Assembly (NCBI GenBank): GCA_028015245.1
Contig: CM051386.1
Span: forward strand, 13,488,223-13,552,222
Direction: 5' to 3'
Origin: Cardamine occulta
Taxonomy: Eukaryota > Streptophyta > Magnoliopsida > Brassicales > Brassicaceae
Length of the DNA stretch: 64,000 nucleotides
Of this stretch, positions 21,663 to 33,829 are shown one piece after another (position 1 is the first letter of the stretch; the number at the start of each line of letters is the position of its first letter). A program made the translations under genes and the position numbers. The notes under the pieces were generated by a model. That model was not told the origin of the DNA, searched no databases, and worked only from the letters and a program-made list of their open reading frames with translations.

Positions 21663-22107
21663 TAAAAATAAATTAAAAACAACCCCCAAAACCGTCGGAA
21701 ATCCGTCGGAATTAATCCTTCGGAAATTCCGACGGATTTCCGACGGACGTTGGTAATTTTTACAAAACCACGTGTCCGTTTTTAAGGTTTTAAATTATCT
21801 TTCCGTCAGAAATCCGTCGAGAATTCTGACGGATAACGGTTTATATGTGGTTTAATGTTTAAGTGGTTGAATGAGTTTTGTGGATTTGTTAAGGTGTTTG
21901 TTTAGGGAAAATATATTTCTGGCAAAATCTTATTTTATTAAAACTTGTAAAAATATACAAAGCTGAAGTTGAGCTTATAAAATGCTTGGCAGCTGTGGTT
22001 TTCGAGGACCTATGGTTTACACCGTAATGTAAAAATTAAATAAAATACAAAAAAACAAATTTACACCTTTCTGTAAAAATAAAAAATAATTCAAAACACA
22101 CATATAA

Positions 22108-22656
22108 CTAATCTTCATTAGATGATGATGCTGATCCCTCAGATGGAATTGAGTCTGAATCCTCATAAAATTCACCTTGTTCTTCTTTTGATTCGGAAAA
22201 AACTAAACCAAATTGTGTGAAATCAACAACAAGATCCAGAGCACAAAAAGGCTCAACTGGATCCATTGGAACAACTTCTACTGGCTGTAAAGGATCGCGT
22301 TCTGCAACTCCATAAATTCTTCCTCTCGGGGTCACTTTAGTAACTGTGCGCCAAGGATCTGTCTGCTGTGTAACTCGAGGGTAACGAATATAGCACACCT
22401 AAAAAAACCATATTAGTTTTGTAAGTATTATACCAAAATAATGAATTGAGTATTAATTACACTAATATGTGTACCCTACCTGCTCAGCTTGTGATCCTAG
22501 AATGAATGGGTCATACGTTTCTAGTCTCCGACTTGAATTAACAGACGTAACACCAAATTGGTCTACATAAAGCCCACGACCGACTGTTGAATCATACCAA
22601 TCACACTTGAAAACAATGCACCTCAAGTCTAACATTCCTGGGTACCGCACTTCCAA
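22108..22656 (-). pseudogene. CACTA transposase C-terminal part (DUF4216-like)
   Basis: Two exons can be read on the - strand. The first (to 22480) contains CIVFKCDWYDS and YDPFILGSQAEQ; the second (22398-22108) starts VCYIRYPRVTQ and ends in an acidic, Ser-rich tail. A clean 81-base intron (22479-22399, donor cag/gtaggg, acceptor ttag/gtg) joins them. This is the DUF4216 region typical of plant TNP2-family proteins. Upstream frames at 22660-23150 are broken or intronic. Confidence 0.72.
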
Positions 22657-23156
22657 TATTTCCTAAAGAACGTCGTAGTAAACATTATTACCAGATTTCA
22701 CTGAAATACCAGAATCTAAAGTTTGCGTTGTCCTTCTTCATCATGAACCCTAACACCATATCCACGACTGCAGTATCTAGGATAAGAAGTTGCAATGTAG
22801 TTTGGACCATTAACAAATTCCAATAACCATGTGGGAAATGTCGTCATTCTGCGACTTCTTCAGAAACCTACAAATATAAGTTCCAAATTAGTATTTTAAA
22901 AAATTATTTATTAAATGATTTAGCGTTTTAAACACTTACGTAAAACTGCAACCAAGTCATAAATTCCTCCTCCTTATGGACTTGAAGCTCGTCTTCTGTC
23001 TTATCCATATAGTACCCGCTATTAATGCCATGTAAATCCTGTACAAAAACAAAAATTGTTGACAAGTTAATAACATAAAAAATAATCAATTATACATTAA
23101 TTGACACAAAAGAATTTTTGTTTACCTTTCGTAATCCGTAATTTCTTCACAATTGG

Positions 23157-23747
23157 TTAGGATATACGTATGCAAGTGTTTAAACTCCTCTTGAGATAAT
23201 TTACGCCTTTTTCCTTTGCCACTGACTTCCATGACTTGGGAAAATAACTCTGGAACAACGACGGGTAAATCGCTCTCTCACCACGATCATCATGGCGACT
23301 AGGGCGTCTACTCTTCGTCTGAACTCTCGAGAAGTAATATTCAGCAAACTGTGAGGCCTCTTCGTTGATGCTCTGGGCGATAATAGATCCCTCTACTCTA
23401 CTCAAATTCTTAACCTTTTTCTTCAGATGAAACATATACCGCTCAAATGGATACATCCAACGGTATTGAACCGGGCCTCCTAGTTCTGCTTCTCGTGGGA
23501 GGTGGATCGAAAGATGTTCCATCACATTAAATAAAGATGGTGGAAATATCTTCTCCAAATTACAAAGGATCACCGGGATATTGGCCTGTAAATTTTGGAT
23601 TCCCTCACCAGTAAGTGTTCTTGTGCATAAATTGTGAAAGAAAGCACCTACTCCTGCAATTGCTTGGTGGATGTCTTTATGAAGAAGATGAGCAAAAGTG
23701 AATGGAAGAAGCATCTGCATCACAACGTGACAATCATGACTCTTCAT
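23157..23747 (-). pseudogene. CACTA transposase middle part (DUF4218-like)
   Basis: A 196-codon open piece begins MKSHDCHVVMQ, a hallmark of the DUF4218 region that follows TNP2 in plant CACTA transposases. It continues through HLPREAELGGPVQYRWMYPF and a KKVKNLSRVEGSI block. It is co-linear with the TNP2 piece to its right, with frameshifts between. Confidence 0.82.
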
Positions 23748-23835
23748 TCCAGTAAACTTTCCTTCTCCATAATCAATGCAGTTACGCAGATTAGATGCGT
23801 ATCCATCAGTGAATTTAACATCGTCGTGAATCCAA

Positions 23836-25694
23836 TCAAAAATTTTGTTTTCTTTCCTGCTTTAAACGGTATAATGGAAATGGACATTGACCATTTGGGA
23901 GCACTTCAAGAAAACCTCGATCGCAATGTGCGGGCAAGTCTAATCTAGATTTCATCTTGTCTTTCGTCTTCCCTTGGGCGTTTAAGACTGTGTTCATGAT
24001 GTTCTCAAAAGAAGTTCTTCTCAACGTGCATCACATCAAGATTATCCGCAATAAATGGTTCTTCCAAATAAGGCAAATCCCAAAATATGCTCTTCTTGTG
24101 CCAGCTATGAAATTCACCGACACCATAAATAGGTTCATGTCCATTACCCCCACAATAAGGAGTCGTCTCAACCAAAATCTCTCAACTGCTCCAATAAAGT
24201 TTCACCATCTATCTCAGGCGGTGGACCATCAAAAACTTGCCTATCCTTCGTAAACATTGTTCTCGAACGATGATATGGATGATCACTCGGTAAAAATCTC
24301 CTATGACAATCAAACCAACAACTTTTTCTGCCGTGCTTCAGTTGGAATGCATCTGTGTTGTCTTGGCAATACGGACACGATAATCTCCCATGTGTTGTCC
24401 ATCCAGATAACATACCATATGCTGGAAAATCGCTTATGGTCCACATAAGCACCGCACGCATCTTAAAGTTTTGCTGGGTTGAAACATCGTACGCTTCCAC
24501 ACCATGCTCCCATAGCATTTGTAACTCATAGATCAATGGCTGGAGGAATATATCAAGTGATCTCTTCGGATGCTCTGGGCCGGGAACAAGAATCGATAGA
24601 TATAAAAACTCTCTACGGATGCACAGAAATGGAGGCAAATTGTAAGGGGTTACAATTACGGGCCATAACGAATACTTCCTTCCATGCTTCCCAAATGGGT
24701 TAAAACCATCTGTACATAACCCGAGGTACACATTCCTTCGGTCATACGCAAACTCCGGATACAATGATTGAAAATGTTTCCAAGCTTCTGCGTCTGAAGG
24801 ATGTGTAATATCTGCATCTTGACGATGTTCTGCATGCCATCTCATTGGCTCTGCCCTGCGCTGAGAAGTATATAACCTCTTCAACCTCTCTGTTATTGGT
24901 AAATACCACATACGTTTATATGGAATTTGAATTCTGCCACTACATTCCTGATACCGTGGTTTACAACAAAATCTACATCTTTTGCGGTTTTCATCTTCTC
25001 TCCAATATAGCATACAGTTGTCGATGCACACATCTATTACCTTATACGGTAACCCAAGACCAGATACAAGTTTTTGTACCTCGTAGTATGATCCGGGTAA
25101 AAGATTATCTTCTGGCAATAAATCTTTCGCCCAATCTGTTATCGCATCAACGCACTCCTCTGCCAAATTGTAATCCGTCTTAATCGTCATCAATCTACTT
25201 GTAGATGATAAAGGCGAATGACCTTCTTTACACCCTTTATATAGTGGCTGCTTTGCAGCATCTAACATATCAAAAAATCTTCTTGCTTCTACATTAGGTT
25301 CTTTGAACCTATATCTTTCTTCACCGCTAAACTCGACATTCTCTCTAAACGCATCATTCACCATCTGCACGCTCCCTACACCTACAACTACTTCTGTGCT
25401 ACCTCCTAAACAATCTGAGACAGTTGGTTCACTAGTACTACCATACTCAACATTTGTTTCTCCATGTAAATACCATATCTTGTAACCCGGCGTAAACCCA
25501 TTACTATACAAATGATGCCAAACTATCTCTATCGCAACATTACGAGAATTCCTACAAATTGAACATGGACATTTTAACTTACCTGATTTTTGAACATGCG
25601 GTTGCTTTCCCGCCACTTCCATGAACTCGTATATGCCTCGTGCATACTCCTCGTTCAAGTTGTTCGTCTCCGGATCCATTAATGGTTCGTCCAT
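23836..25694 (-). pseudogene. CACTA transposase N-terminal part (transposase-associated and TNP2 domains)
   Basis: The start codon at 25694 opens a 508-codon frame. The transposase-associated zinc-binding domain lies at about residues 25-95 (CPCSICRN...HLYSNGF.PGY..WYLHGE), followed by the TNP2 (Transposase_21) core with KRLYTSQRRAEPMRWHAEHR and CTDGFNPFGKHGRKYSLWPV. The frame ends at a stop at 24168 from a one-base shift: the next frame reads VETTPYCGG. A second shift lies near 24010, after VEKNFF, where the TNP2 tail resumes (ENIMNTVLNAQGKTKD). The protein would cut element ends in an active copy; this copy is disabled. Confidence 0.9.
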
Positions 25695-26221
25695 CCATGA
25701 TCAAAAATATCTAGACATATTTTTCACTTTTTTTATAGAATTCGTATTAAGTAACCAAGAAATGAGAGAGAGATATGAAATTAAGATTGTTGTGTAATGG
25801 GATGGAGGAAGGGAGAAACATATTTATAAACTCGTTTCCGTCGGATTTCCGTCGGAAATCCATCGGCTTACAACGGTAAATTCAACGGATACATTAACGT
25901 TCATATTATCCGACATATTTCCAGAAGCCGTCAGAAATCCATCGGAATATAACGGCATGGATATCCGTCGGAAATCCGTCAGAATAAAATGGCATGGATA
26001 TCCGTCGGAAATCCGTCGGAATATAAATTTCCGTTGGAAATTCCGTCGGAAATCCGTCGGAATATAACGGCTCGGATTTCCATCGGCAATCCATCAGAAT
26101 TTTCTGACGGATTCCCAGAATTTTCAAATCTTGGGAATCCATCGGGAAGCCGTCGGAAATTTCTGACGGAATTAGTTTTCGTCGGAAATTCCGTCGGTTT
26201 TGCGGTAGATTTCTTGTAGTG
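25695..26221 (-). repeat. CACTA right terminus with subterminal repeats
   Basis: The transposase upstream region runs into an array of short units around ccgtcggaaatccg in both orientations (25835-26200), then the CACTACAAG end. Subterminal arrays of this kind bind the element's own regulatory protein in En/Spm. Several open frames rich in DGFPTE-type residues here are by-products of the repeats. Confidence 0.85.
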
Positions 26222-26420
26222 GTCGTTCATAACCTTTAGAAGTTTCACTCAATCCATCACTTCATCCGATTGTTTCATGCTCACGTAACGACTTCATCAA
26301 TTTCACAAGCTATAATCGTTACACCGTGATTAACACACCGATTGGAGAGGATTCAGGGACTGGATCCTAATCAGGATCACATCACTTAGATATGGTAACA
26401 GCTTAAGCGAAATATGTTTT
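26222..26420 (-). other. Internal remnant of a gypsy element left of its PBS
   Basis: Just under 200 bases of leader-like sequence lie between the CACTA end and the PBS. No coding content is recognised. The CACTA element probably inserted in, or joined to, this element. Confidence 0.5.
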
Positions 26421-26440
26421 CCCCAAAGGCGGCGCCAAAA
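26421..26440 (-). other. Primer-binding site of a Tat-like gypsy element
   Basis: The - strand reads ttttggcgccgcctttgggg, a well-kept gypsy PBS. It lies two bases from the LTR end at 26443. Confidence 0.8.
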
Positions 26441-26442
26441 TA

Positions 26443-26857
26443 TGGATCCTGGATCCAACACTTGAAATATAATATTGAATTTGTGAAAGAAATATATTGC
26501 TAATATGAAATATGTAAGAAAACGGGTATTATTACTCTAAATCACTGAAAAAGTAGTCCCCCCTTACATAGTATTAGGGTCTATATTTATACATAATTAG
26601 GACTTAAATGTGGCTAATTAACTCTTTGATTCTCTTTAAATATGTCAGTTTTGATTCTGTTTTTATTGTCGTAATGTCTCGATCTTGAATCTAATTGGAC
26701 CTTTTTTGGGCTTTTATCTTTCTAATTTCCAGGATATTGCTTGTCCTGCGAACTCTCACTTTGCTCCTCCGAACTCTTTAATGGTTCCCCAGATTTGATC
26801 TCTTCGGTCCGAATCATTTCCTTTTTATCTTGGCGATGTGGCTGACATGTGTCTGCA
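26443..26857 (-). repeat. Gypsy LTR (5' LTR, minus strand)
   Basis: Bounded at the left by the PBS (ends in ...ggatcca on the - strand) and at the right, less surely, by tgcagacacatgtcagcc. A TATA-like tataaatatag lies near 26584-26597 on the - strand. About 415 bp. It has no second LTR in the window. Confidence 0.65.
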
Positions 26858-27499
26858 TATCTCGAATGATAGACCCTCGGTTCGAGATCCGGTATCAACC
26901 GGGAACAGGGGTAGATTTGTCTTTTATCCTTTTAATGAATGCTATTTTGAACCAAATGAAGAATAGTGCTATTTATGACCAAAAAACATCACTTAGTGTC
27001 ATTCTAGGGAATTTCTCTAGTTTCTTTTTGCTTTCAAGTTATCATTTAACTTGTTAAATATTTTTGTATCCATCTACAAAAGTATTATAAATATGTATAT
27101 ATATATATATATATAATATGTTTAAAAAACAATCAATAAAATCACATGCTGAATTACACATATCCATATATTTTCCTGTATCTTTTTTTCATTTGCTAAT
27201 AAACTTAATGAATTGTCATACAGTTAAATAAATGAATTATTCTTAACATGCATTATTTATTTTTCAGTTCACATTCTGAAATTGATGAAGCTATGAGTTT
27301 TTTTTTTTCAAATGTTAATGAATGTATGAGTTCTGATACACCTTAGATATATTTCGTTCTCCAATTTTAGTTGGTATATTAAGAGTGGCCAAAGTTCTTA
27401 CTTGAATTGTGTCGTTCATCCAGAAAATTAATATTGTTACAAGCAAGATGTGATACTTTGCCTTTGCTTATACTCCACAAGAAGTAAGAGCATAAAAAG
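26858..27499. other. Unassigned AT-rich upstream region of the transporter gene
   Basis: No gene or element is recognised. It contains a TA microsatellite at about 27097-27115 and a T run at 27298-27309. It probably includes the promoter of the gene that starts at 27626. Confidence 0.5.
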
Positions 27500-27500
27500 T

Positions 27501-27512
27501 AAATATATATAG
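27501..27512 (+). promoter_or_regulatory. Candidate TATA box of the transporter gene
   Basis: aaatatatatag lies about 115 bases before the start codon, a usual plant distance. A short upstream frame (ATG at 27520, 13 codons, stop at 27561) could fall within the 5' leader if transcription starts about 30 bases downstream. Confidence 0.45.
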
Positions 27513-27625
27513 AAAGCGAATGGAGGCGTCAAGAAGCAACGTCTCTACAATCATTCTTTAAATTAATCCTCTCATGTTGTTTATCTGCTGAACACTTTTT
27601 CACTTGCTTACAACACCTCTTAATA

Positions 27626-30600
27626 ATGGAGGAAACGACGACGTTTCAGGGACTAGGACACCTCTTCATGACCATCTTCTTGTACGGCTTCTCAGCTTTC
27701 ATCGTGGCTCCGGTGATGACAGACGTTAGCATGGCGGCAATATGTCCCGGAAAAGACGAGTGTTCTCTCGCCATTTACCTATCTGGCTTTCAACAAGTTG
27801 TACGTATAGATTATAAAATACTTTATAAATATTAAACACTTTAATTGATATTCCTAATCTTTCTCTTTTTCTCAAATAATATTTTCCATCATTTTTCTTT
27901 CGAAATAAGTGAATTTTCTTCAATGTAAAATTTGACTTATTTTCACATTTAACCATACCCTAAATTTTTAAAATTTATACCAAAATATCATATACTTAAA
28001 ACGAAAAGGTATTATTTTCTGTATATATATTTTTATTATATACAATTATTAGATCACGGGTGTGGGATCCTTGATGATGATGCCACTAGTGGGAAGCTTG
28101 TCGGACAAGCATGGGAGAAAAAGTTTACTTACTCTTCCAATGGTACTCAACATTTTGCCTCTTGGTATGTTTACTCATGGTCCCTACTTTAAACCTTAAA
28201 TAAGCTTTTAATCCACGTCAACTATGCCTTGCTTGATAGCACAAGCATCATATATATATTGGTTCACATGCCTTTTTGTTTTTTTTGTTAAAGATATTGT
28301 TTTCAAATTCATTTGCTTTTATATATGGGAAATTACAAATATCTATGCGTATTCCAAATTGAGAAAATGTTGAATATATATTTTTTATTCTGAAATATTT
28401 ACTTTTCTGATTTTTGAAAGTCTAGTATCTGTAGAATCAAAGAGCGAGTATCGATCTTAGTATCTTAATTCAAATATACAAAATTACTCTATTGGAAAAC
28501 ATGGATGAATGGTCTGATTAATTATTTTCGCTGAAAAAGGTATTCAATAATTACATCGACCTTAGCATATAGTAGAGGGACGACCGTCTTCTACATCTAC
28601 TATGTACTAAAGACTTTGACTTCGATTATTTGCGAAGGAAGTGTTCTTTGTCTTGCCCTTGCCTACGTGGTATGTCCCTTCCTCGCTTTTTTTTCCTTTT
28701 TGTTTTATGTGAACATTTTTTATTAAATAATACTTCTTTTCTTCTTAATAGATTGATGTTTAGGATATTTCACAAATATTAAAAAAAATATTTTATTATT
28801 TTATTAGTTTGCTTTTTTTATTTGATTTTTTATGGCTTCATTCCATATATGTGATTATTTCATTTTCCTCTTTCTTACTTTTTTCAATTTTCCCATTTTT
28901 CTACTCATCATTTTTTCCCATTTCTCCAAAAATGTACTTATTAGTTAATTTTAAAATAGAAAATATATTAAATAAAATCTACAAAATCAATCTTTGTTTG
29001 ATGACTAATGCGCTACTTTATTAATGAGACTATACTTAATTAATGAGGCCATAGTCTGTGTCTTCAGGCCATACACTAATATTTGTTACTATTTCTACAA
29101 ATTCCTACAAGATAATTTTTTATGTTTTGTCCTCACTAGTATAACACCAGAAATTTCTTCTCAGTAGGTCACCAAAAAACGAAATTACTTCAAGTTCAAC
29201 ACGCTTAACTTTAGAGATCTATCAGGAGGATTGACGAAAAATATAAATGCACTTTGATAATATATGTAGTCAAACCAATGCTCTTAAGCCCTCTTATGCA
29301 TCACCATATACACGAAATTGGGGTGTTATAATCATCTCCACTAACACAGCGCAACATCCTTGTTGGCCAAAACCAGCATCCCTAATTGTGTAAGCTCATA
29401 TGTTTCCACATTCTTTTGGGTTCAGCTCTAATACCACTTGTAACGCTCTGACTGCCACCGTCCGTTGGTTTCCCACGTCTTCTCTCGATCCATAGGCTCC
29501 ACCCTTTTCTATACGGGCAGTGGACTATTCCAAAAGGCTCTAATGGCTTGTTATTATTCTTTTAAACAACCATAAGATATTTCTCTGCATTTTATTTTCA
29601 TTCGCACTATACCAAAAATCATTTTCGGTTAGGTCTCCCATCCATCTTAACTCTGTAATTCGGAAACAGTTATTGAAATCTAACCCAGCCAATTAAATTA
29701 TAATTTTAGTTAAAATATAAATATGATCAACAATATATTATAACACTAATTTAAGCCCAAACTAAACAAAATACAAAATTAGGTTTTTTTTATAAATATA
29801 TCGGTTAAACAACCAAAAATAAAATATTTGACTCTATAAAACAAAAATAATAATAAACTTTGTTTGAATATACTATAAATAATAAATGTAAACTCAATAT
29901 TAAATTATAATACATCAAAATTATATAAGATATATAATGTCAACAAAAACTAAACTAAATAAAGTTTTGAATATATTTAGCAAATGATGTTTTTTAGCGA
30001 TCTTGAACACTATCCATATATATATATATATGGGAAACTAAAATGTAATACATCAACTACGCACAGCTAGCCAACCATTAAATTTTGAATGGAACCGCAA
30101 AAAGGAACAATCTCCATGAAAACTAGAAATCATCCTCGAGAAATTCAATTCAAGGTTAGAAAAACCAGAGTTAAATCGATTGAATTATTATGTAGTATTG
30201 ATTACTAATGCCCCAGTGGGACCCCGTGATTGAAATATTGCATTGCAATGACAATGGAGATTTAGTTCAATTCCTTTTAAAGGTCAACGATTTTGTTTAA
30301 AACAAAAAGGAAATCGTTTCTTTAAATCATTAAATGTGTTTAACTACCATTAAATGTAACCCTTTGAAAATAAATGAGAAATAACAAGATTGAGAAAAAT
30401 GGACATGATAACACATCAGTAAAAGAAACTCTAAAATTTTTTTTTTTTTGTTTTGTTAATATATTAGAAAGATTTTTGATTCAATAATATTTTTTCTTTG
30501 ACCAAAAAAAAATATATATATATATATATTTTTTGTTTTCGTGCTAATATTTTTTTTTTTGGAAGTTAGTATTAATTTTCATATTTTTAAAACATCTAAC

Positions 30601-33517
30601 TTTTTCTTTCCTAGCTAAAATTATTGAAGAATGTAAATCTAATAGAATCAAGAACCCCTTTTACTAATTTACCTTTTTCTAATCAATTAACGTGAAAAGT
30701 GGTAAAATATTTCTATTGGATGATTGATACAAATTTTATCATCCAGCAATATAATTTTCCGGAATTATTTTGGAAAAACTGTCAGGCTGATAATGTATCA
30801 GAGGGACGACGAGCTTCCGCGTTTGCAATACTTACCGGGATTGGATCTTGTGCATTCGTATGCGCTACTCTTTGTGCTCGATTTTTGTCTATTTCCGCCA
30901 CATTTCAGGTCTCTCTATCTACTCAAAAATGTATGTATTTGTATTTTATCGTTAGTAGTGTATGTTTTTAATTTTAGTGCTTTGATTCTCGGCTTGTTAG
31001 GTCGCAACAACAATGGCCATTTTATCAACGATGTACATGAGGATGTTCCTACCAGATTCGCACCGAGACAATAACCTAGCTGCTCCCATTGTTTCAAACG
31101 AGAAATTAAGTTCTGCTTTACTTGAAGATTATTCTGTTCATAAAAATAGAATATCTAAAGTAATTCGTTCGGTAGGTGAAATGGCCTCTCTAATGAAAAG
31201 CAGGTGGTGTGTTTACTCTTTTCCTTACTTTTTGTTCTCTTCTGATAATGTGAATGGGTTTAGTATTTTTAAATACATATAATATCGGTTAATTTTAATT
31301 TATATATTAGTTTAAGATAACATTCACGTGGATTTATTACTCAAGTTGAATATTTCAGCGTTCCACTTTTTCAAGTTGCGATGGTTTCGTTCTTTAGTAG
31401 TCTTGGTGAGGCAGGTCTACATGCTTCATCTATGGTACGTTTTCACAATAAGAAGGATAATAAAGAATTGTCACATTTTACCCAAAAAATATATAAATAA
31501 ATAACTTTTGTTTTTTTTATAACTTTTGTTTGGTTTACGCCATAAACATTCTGTTGTAATTTAAAATGCCAATAAGAGACAATAATTTGAATAAGTTATT
31601 GTATGACATGACTCCAGAAAACTATGTTTTGTAAAAACAAAAGTTTTGGATTATTGATGGCGTATTTCTCAGAATATATGTATTTATGTTTTGTCGATTT
31701 CTTCACGCAGTACTATTTAAAGGCCAAGTTTCACTTTAACAAAGACCAGTTCGCAGACTTGATGATCATATCAGGTGTTGCAGGGTCTATTTCACAGGTA
31801 AATATAACAGTATGCTTACTTTGATAGGAAATTATATATATATTTTGTAACTTACAAAATAGTTTTACAGTTGCTCTTCATGCCCATTCTAGTTCCTGCT
31901 TTAAAAGAGCAGAAGCTGCTCTCAATTGGTCTTTTTTTTGGATGTGCCCATGTAAGCAACTTTTCTTACCTATCATCCTTATGTGTTCCCTATACTTTAT
32001 TTTTGTTCTCTAATATATATGTTTCCAAATCGATTTGTGCAGATATTCCTCCTTAGTGTGGCATGGTCCTCGTGGGTATTAATTTTAAATTTTCAAGAAA
32101 ATATTTACATTTTTCTTTTTGGATGGTTCCTCGTCTTCGTTATATCATTTGACATTTATGAGAAGTGCTTCTAGAATTAATTTTTGGCTAAAGAATTTGA
32201 AACGAACAGGTTCCATATATGGCGGCCATATTTTCACTTTTCTCTATATTCCCTCATTCATGTGTAAGTTTTCATGCTAACTATTTTTTTAATATATTTT
32301 ATATTATTATTTAATTACACATTTACCAGTATTGTAATTTGAATTCGCAGATGCGAAGCATTGTTTCCAAACAAGTTGCATCAAATGAACAAGTAAATAA
32401 CTTCTATAACACATTACATTTGCTATTATACAATAATGAATAATCTAAACCATAAGGACACGGGGGTATAAGATGGATGAGAGAATAAAATGATTACAAA
32501 TAAAATATTAGAATTGGTATTCACATAAAATCAAACCTTATTATCTTGGTTTTTTTATTTTATTTTGTAATTAACAATCTACTTCAAAATACTCTAATTT
32601 TTAGTAAACTATTTCAGGGAAAGGCCCAAGGGATTATTTCAAGCATATGTTCACTTGCAAATGTCATTTCTCCGTTGGCATTTTCACCTCTAACAGGTTT
32701 CACTATATATGAAAATCTTTGAAAGAGATATGCAACACTTTGCGACTAACAAAAAAAGGTTTTGCCTCTTCTAGATTGGTTTTTATCTGAAAGAGCCCCA
32801 TTTGAATTCCCAGGATTCAGTATCATGTGTGCAGGGTTTACCATGGTAAATATACTGTCATTTTCAGTTTTTTTTTGGTTACAGGACTCTTTTTTTCTAA
32901 GAAATTAACCGCCTTTATTTTCCTTAGAACTTTTTTACATTTTATTTTTGCAGTTTCCATTGAAATGCACTAAAATTAGTATATATATTATATTAAATCC
33001 CATAGAAGAACCAATTATACCGATTTCCAATAAATATAGAAAATTCTTTTAGTGTTTTTTTTTTATATAATTAAGTACACGAACGCAACACTTAACTCAG
33101 TTTAATACTCAAATTCATTATCCTACATGTATGTTACACCCTCAACTTAATAAAAGTTAAAAGAATTAGAAACAATGTTAGCTATCTTAACCAAAAATAC
33201 CCTATATGATCTTGAATTTAATAGTTGGTAAAACTAACAATTCAAATATAGCGTCATTTATGATTTCGTACTTTCATTTTTTTTTTGTTATAAATCGAGC
33301 TAATCACGTTTCCAATTATGTAAATGTCTGTTGAGTGTTGAGTCGAGGGTGTCAAATAAACACACTATATTGATGAGTATGAGTAAAGGATCAGGTATTA
33401 AACGATTACTAAGAAGGATAATGTGGGTAGTTATATTTTATTTTGTAGACAATAGCCTTCATCCAAAGCCTCATGATCAGAGCAACAACCCCAATTTCAG
33501 ACGTGGGATCTCCATAA
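27626..33517 (+). CDS. Major facilitator superfamily transporter (tetracycline-transporter-like), 14 exons
   Basis: Exons by eye: 27626-27799, 28053-28164, 28566-28669, 30786-30908, 31001-31203, 31359-31434, 31711-31797, 31871-31951, 32043-32075, 32210-32263, 32351-32392, 32618-32696, 32775-32845, 33449-33517. All junctions are GT/AG and the sum, 1308 bases, is one open frame of 435 residues. It resembles the Arabidopsis At2g16970/80/90 family (HIAT1-like membrane proteins). Seen: TM1 near 10-32 and the MFS motif A after TM2 (GSLSDKHGRK, residues 72-81). ADNVSEGRRASAF begins TM5, a hydrophilic central loop lies around 195-240, and the last span contains FPGFSIMCAGFTM. Substrate unknown. The exon 3 acceptor is non-obvious: the better-looking site at 28540 would shift the frame. 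It is the only host gene recognised. Confidence 0.85.
28670..30785 (+). other. Expanded third intron of the transporter gene
   Basis: At 2116 bases this is by far the longest intron; most others are 80-600. It is AT-rich, with TA and T runs at 30020-30030 and 30430-30550, and holds the antisense Cassandra-type element at about 29040-29700. The rest, 29700-30785, shows nothing recognisable. Confidence 0.75.
29040..29700 (-). mobile_element. Cassandra-type TRIM retrotransposon with 5S rRNA-derived LTRs
   Basis: On the - strand, the left (3') LTR starts tataacacccc near 29330. It carries a degenerate 5S rRNA-like block at about 29140-29275, with the cores agttaagcgtg and ggtgacctactgagaag. The internal domain is only about 100 bases and has a Met-type PBS, tggtattagagc (29425-29436). 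The right (5') LTR ends ggcagtcagagcgttaca at 29439 and contains a weaker 5S-like stretch near 29625-29650. Small size, no genes, 5S-like LTRs and Met PBS are the defining traits of Cassandra. It is old, non-coding and antisense to the host gene. Confidence 0.72.
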
Positions 33518-33829
33518 ATGCAGTTAGTTCAAGACCATGGATTTTATAATGAAATAAATTGCACAGGTTTTAGACTCGAAACTTGACGTTTATACAGTCA
33601 TATTGCTAACGAGTTTACTATTATAGTTGTTGGCAACAGTATGTGTAGGCTTGTCATTAGCCCAAGGGGGAGACACCATGTTTCAAGATAACATACAATT
33701 CACAATTATTTGTCGATGTATTTATACATAATAGAACTATTTTGTAAAAAACTGTATTTTATTTTATTTCTAGCACTTTTATGAAAACTTTGCATTCTAT
33801 AGTGTTCATTAAAATTTGTTAGATTTTGT
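33518..33829. other. 3' flank of the transporter gene
   Basis: It probably contains the 3' UTR and polyadenylation region. No second gene is recognised. A short open stretch near 33627-33700 follows an acceptor-like ttatag, but I could not connect it to the transporter. Confidence 0.45.

Larger units (their letters stand above)
20922..26221 (-). mobile_element. CACTA (En/Spm-type) DNA transposon, left end lost
   Basis: The right end on the - strand begins CACTACAAGAAATC (26221 inward), the diagnostic CACTA terminus. Subterminal arrays of a tccgtcgga-type repeat occupy 25835-26200 and 21130-21840. A TNP2-class transposase on the - strand fills the middle. No CACTA terminus was found at the left, where the element abuts the truncated Athila LTR. 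With a frameshifted transposase and one terminus it should be immobile. Confidence 0.85.

Noticed and set aside
25835..26200. Regular short repeats that might suggest a CRISPR-like or satellite array
   Set aside because: Units occur in both orientations, have no constant spacers, and lie at a CACTA terminus in plant DNA.
25906..26248. Overlapping open frames on both strands rich in Asp-Gly-Phe-Pro and Pro-Thr-Glu repeats
   Set aside because: They are translations of the CACTA subterminal ccgtcgga repeat array, not genes.
27097..27115. TA microsatellite, with others near 5850, 30015 and 30515
   Set aside because: Common in AT-rich plant intergenic DNA; no sign of special function.
29140..29275. 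A functional 5S rRNA gene
   Set aside because: The block is too diverged from 5S and lies beside a PBS in a small LTR element; Cassandra explains it better.
33627..33700. A fifteenth exon of the transporter gene after an acceptor-like ttatag
   Set aside because: Exon 14 ends in a stop after a plausible last membrane span, and I could not show similarity for the extra stretch.
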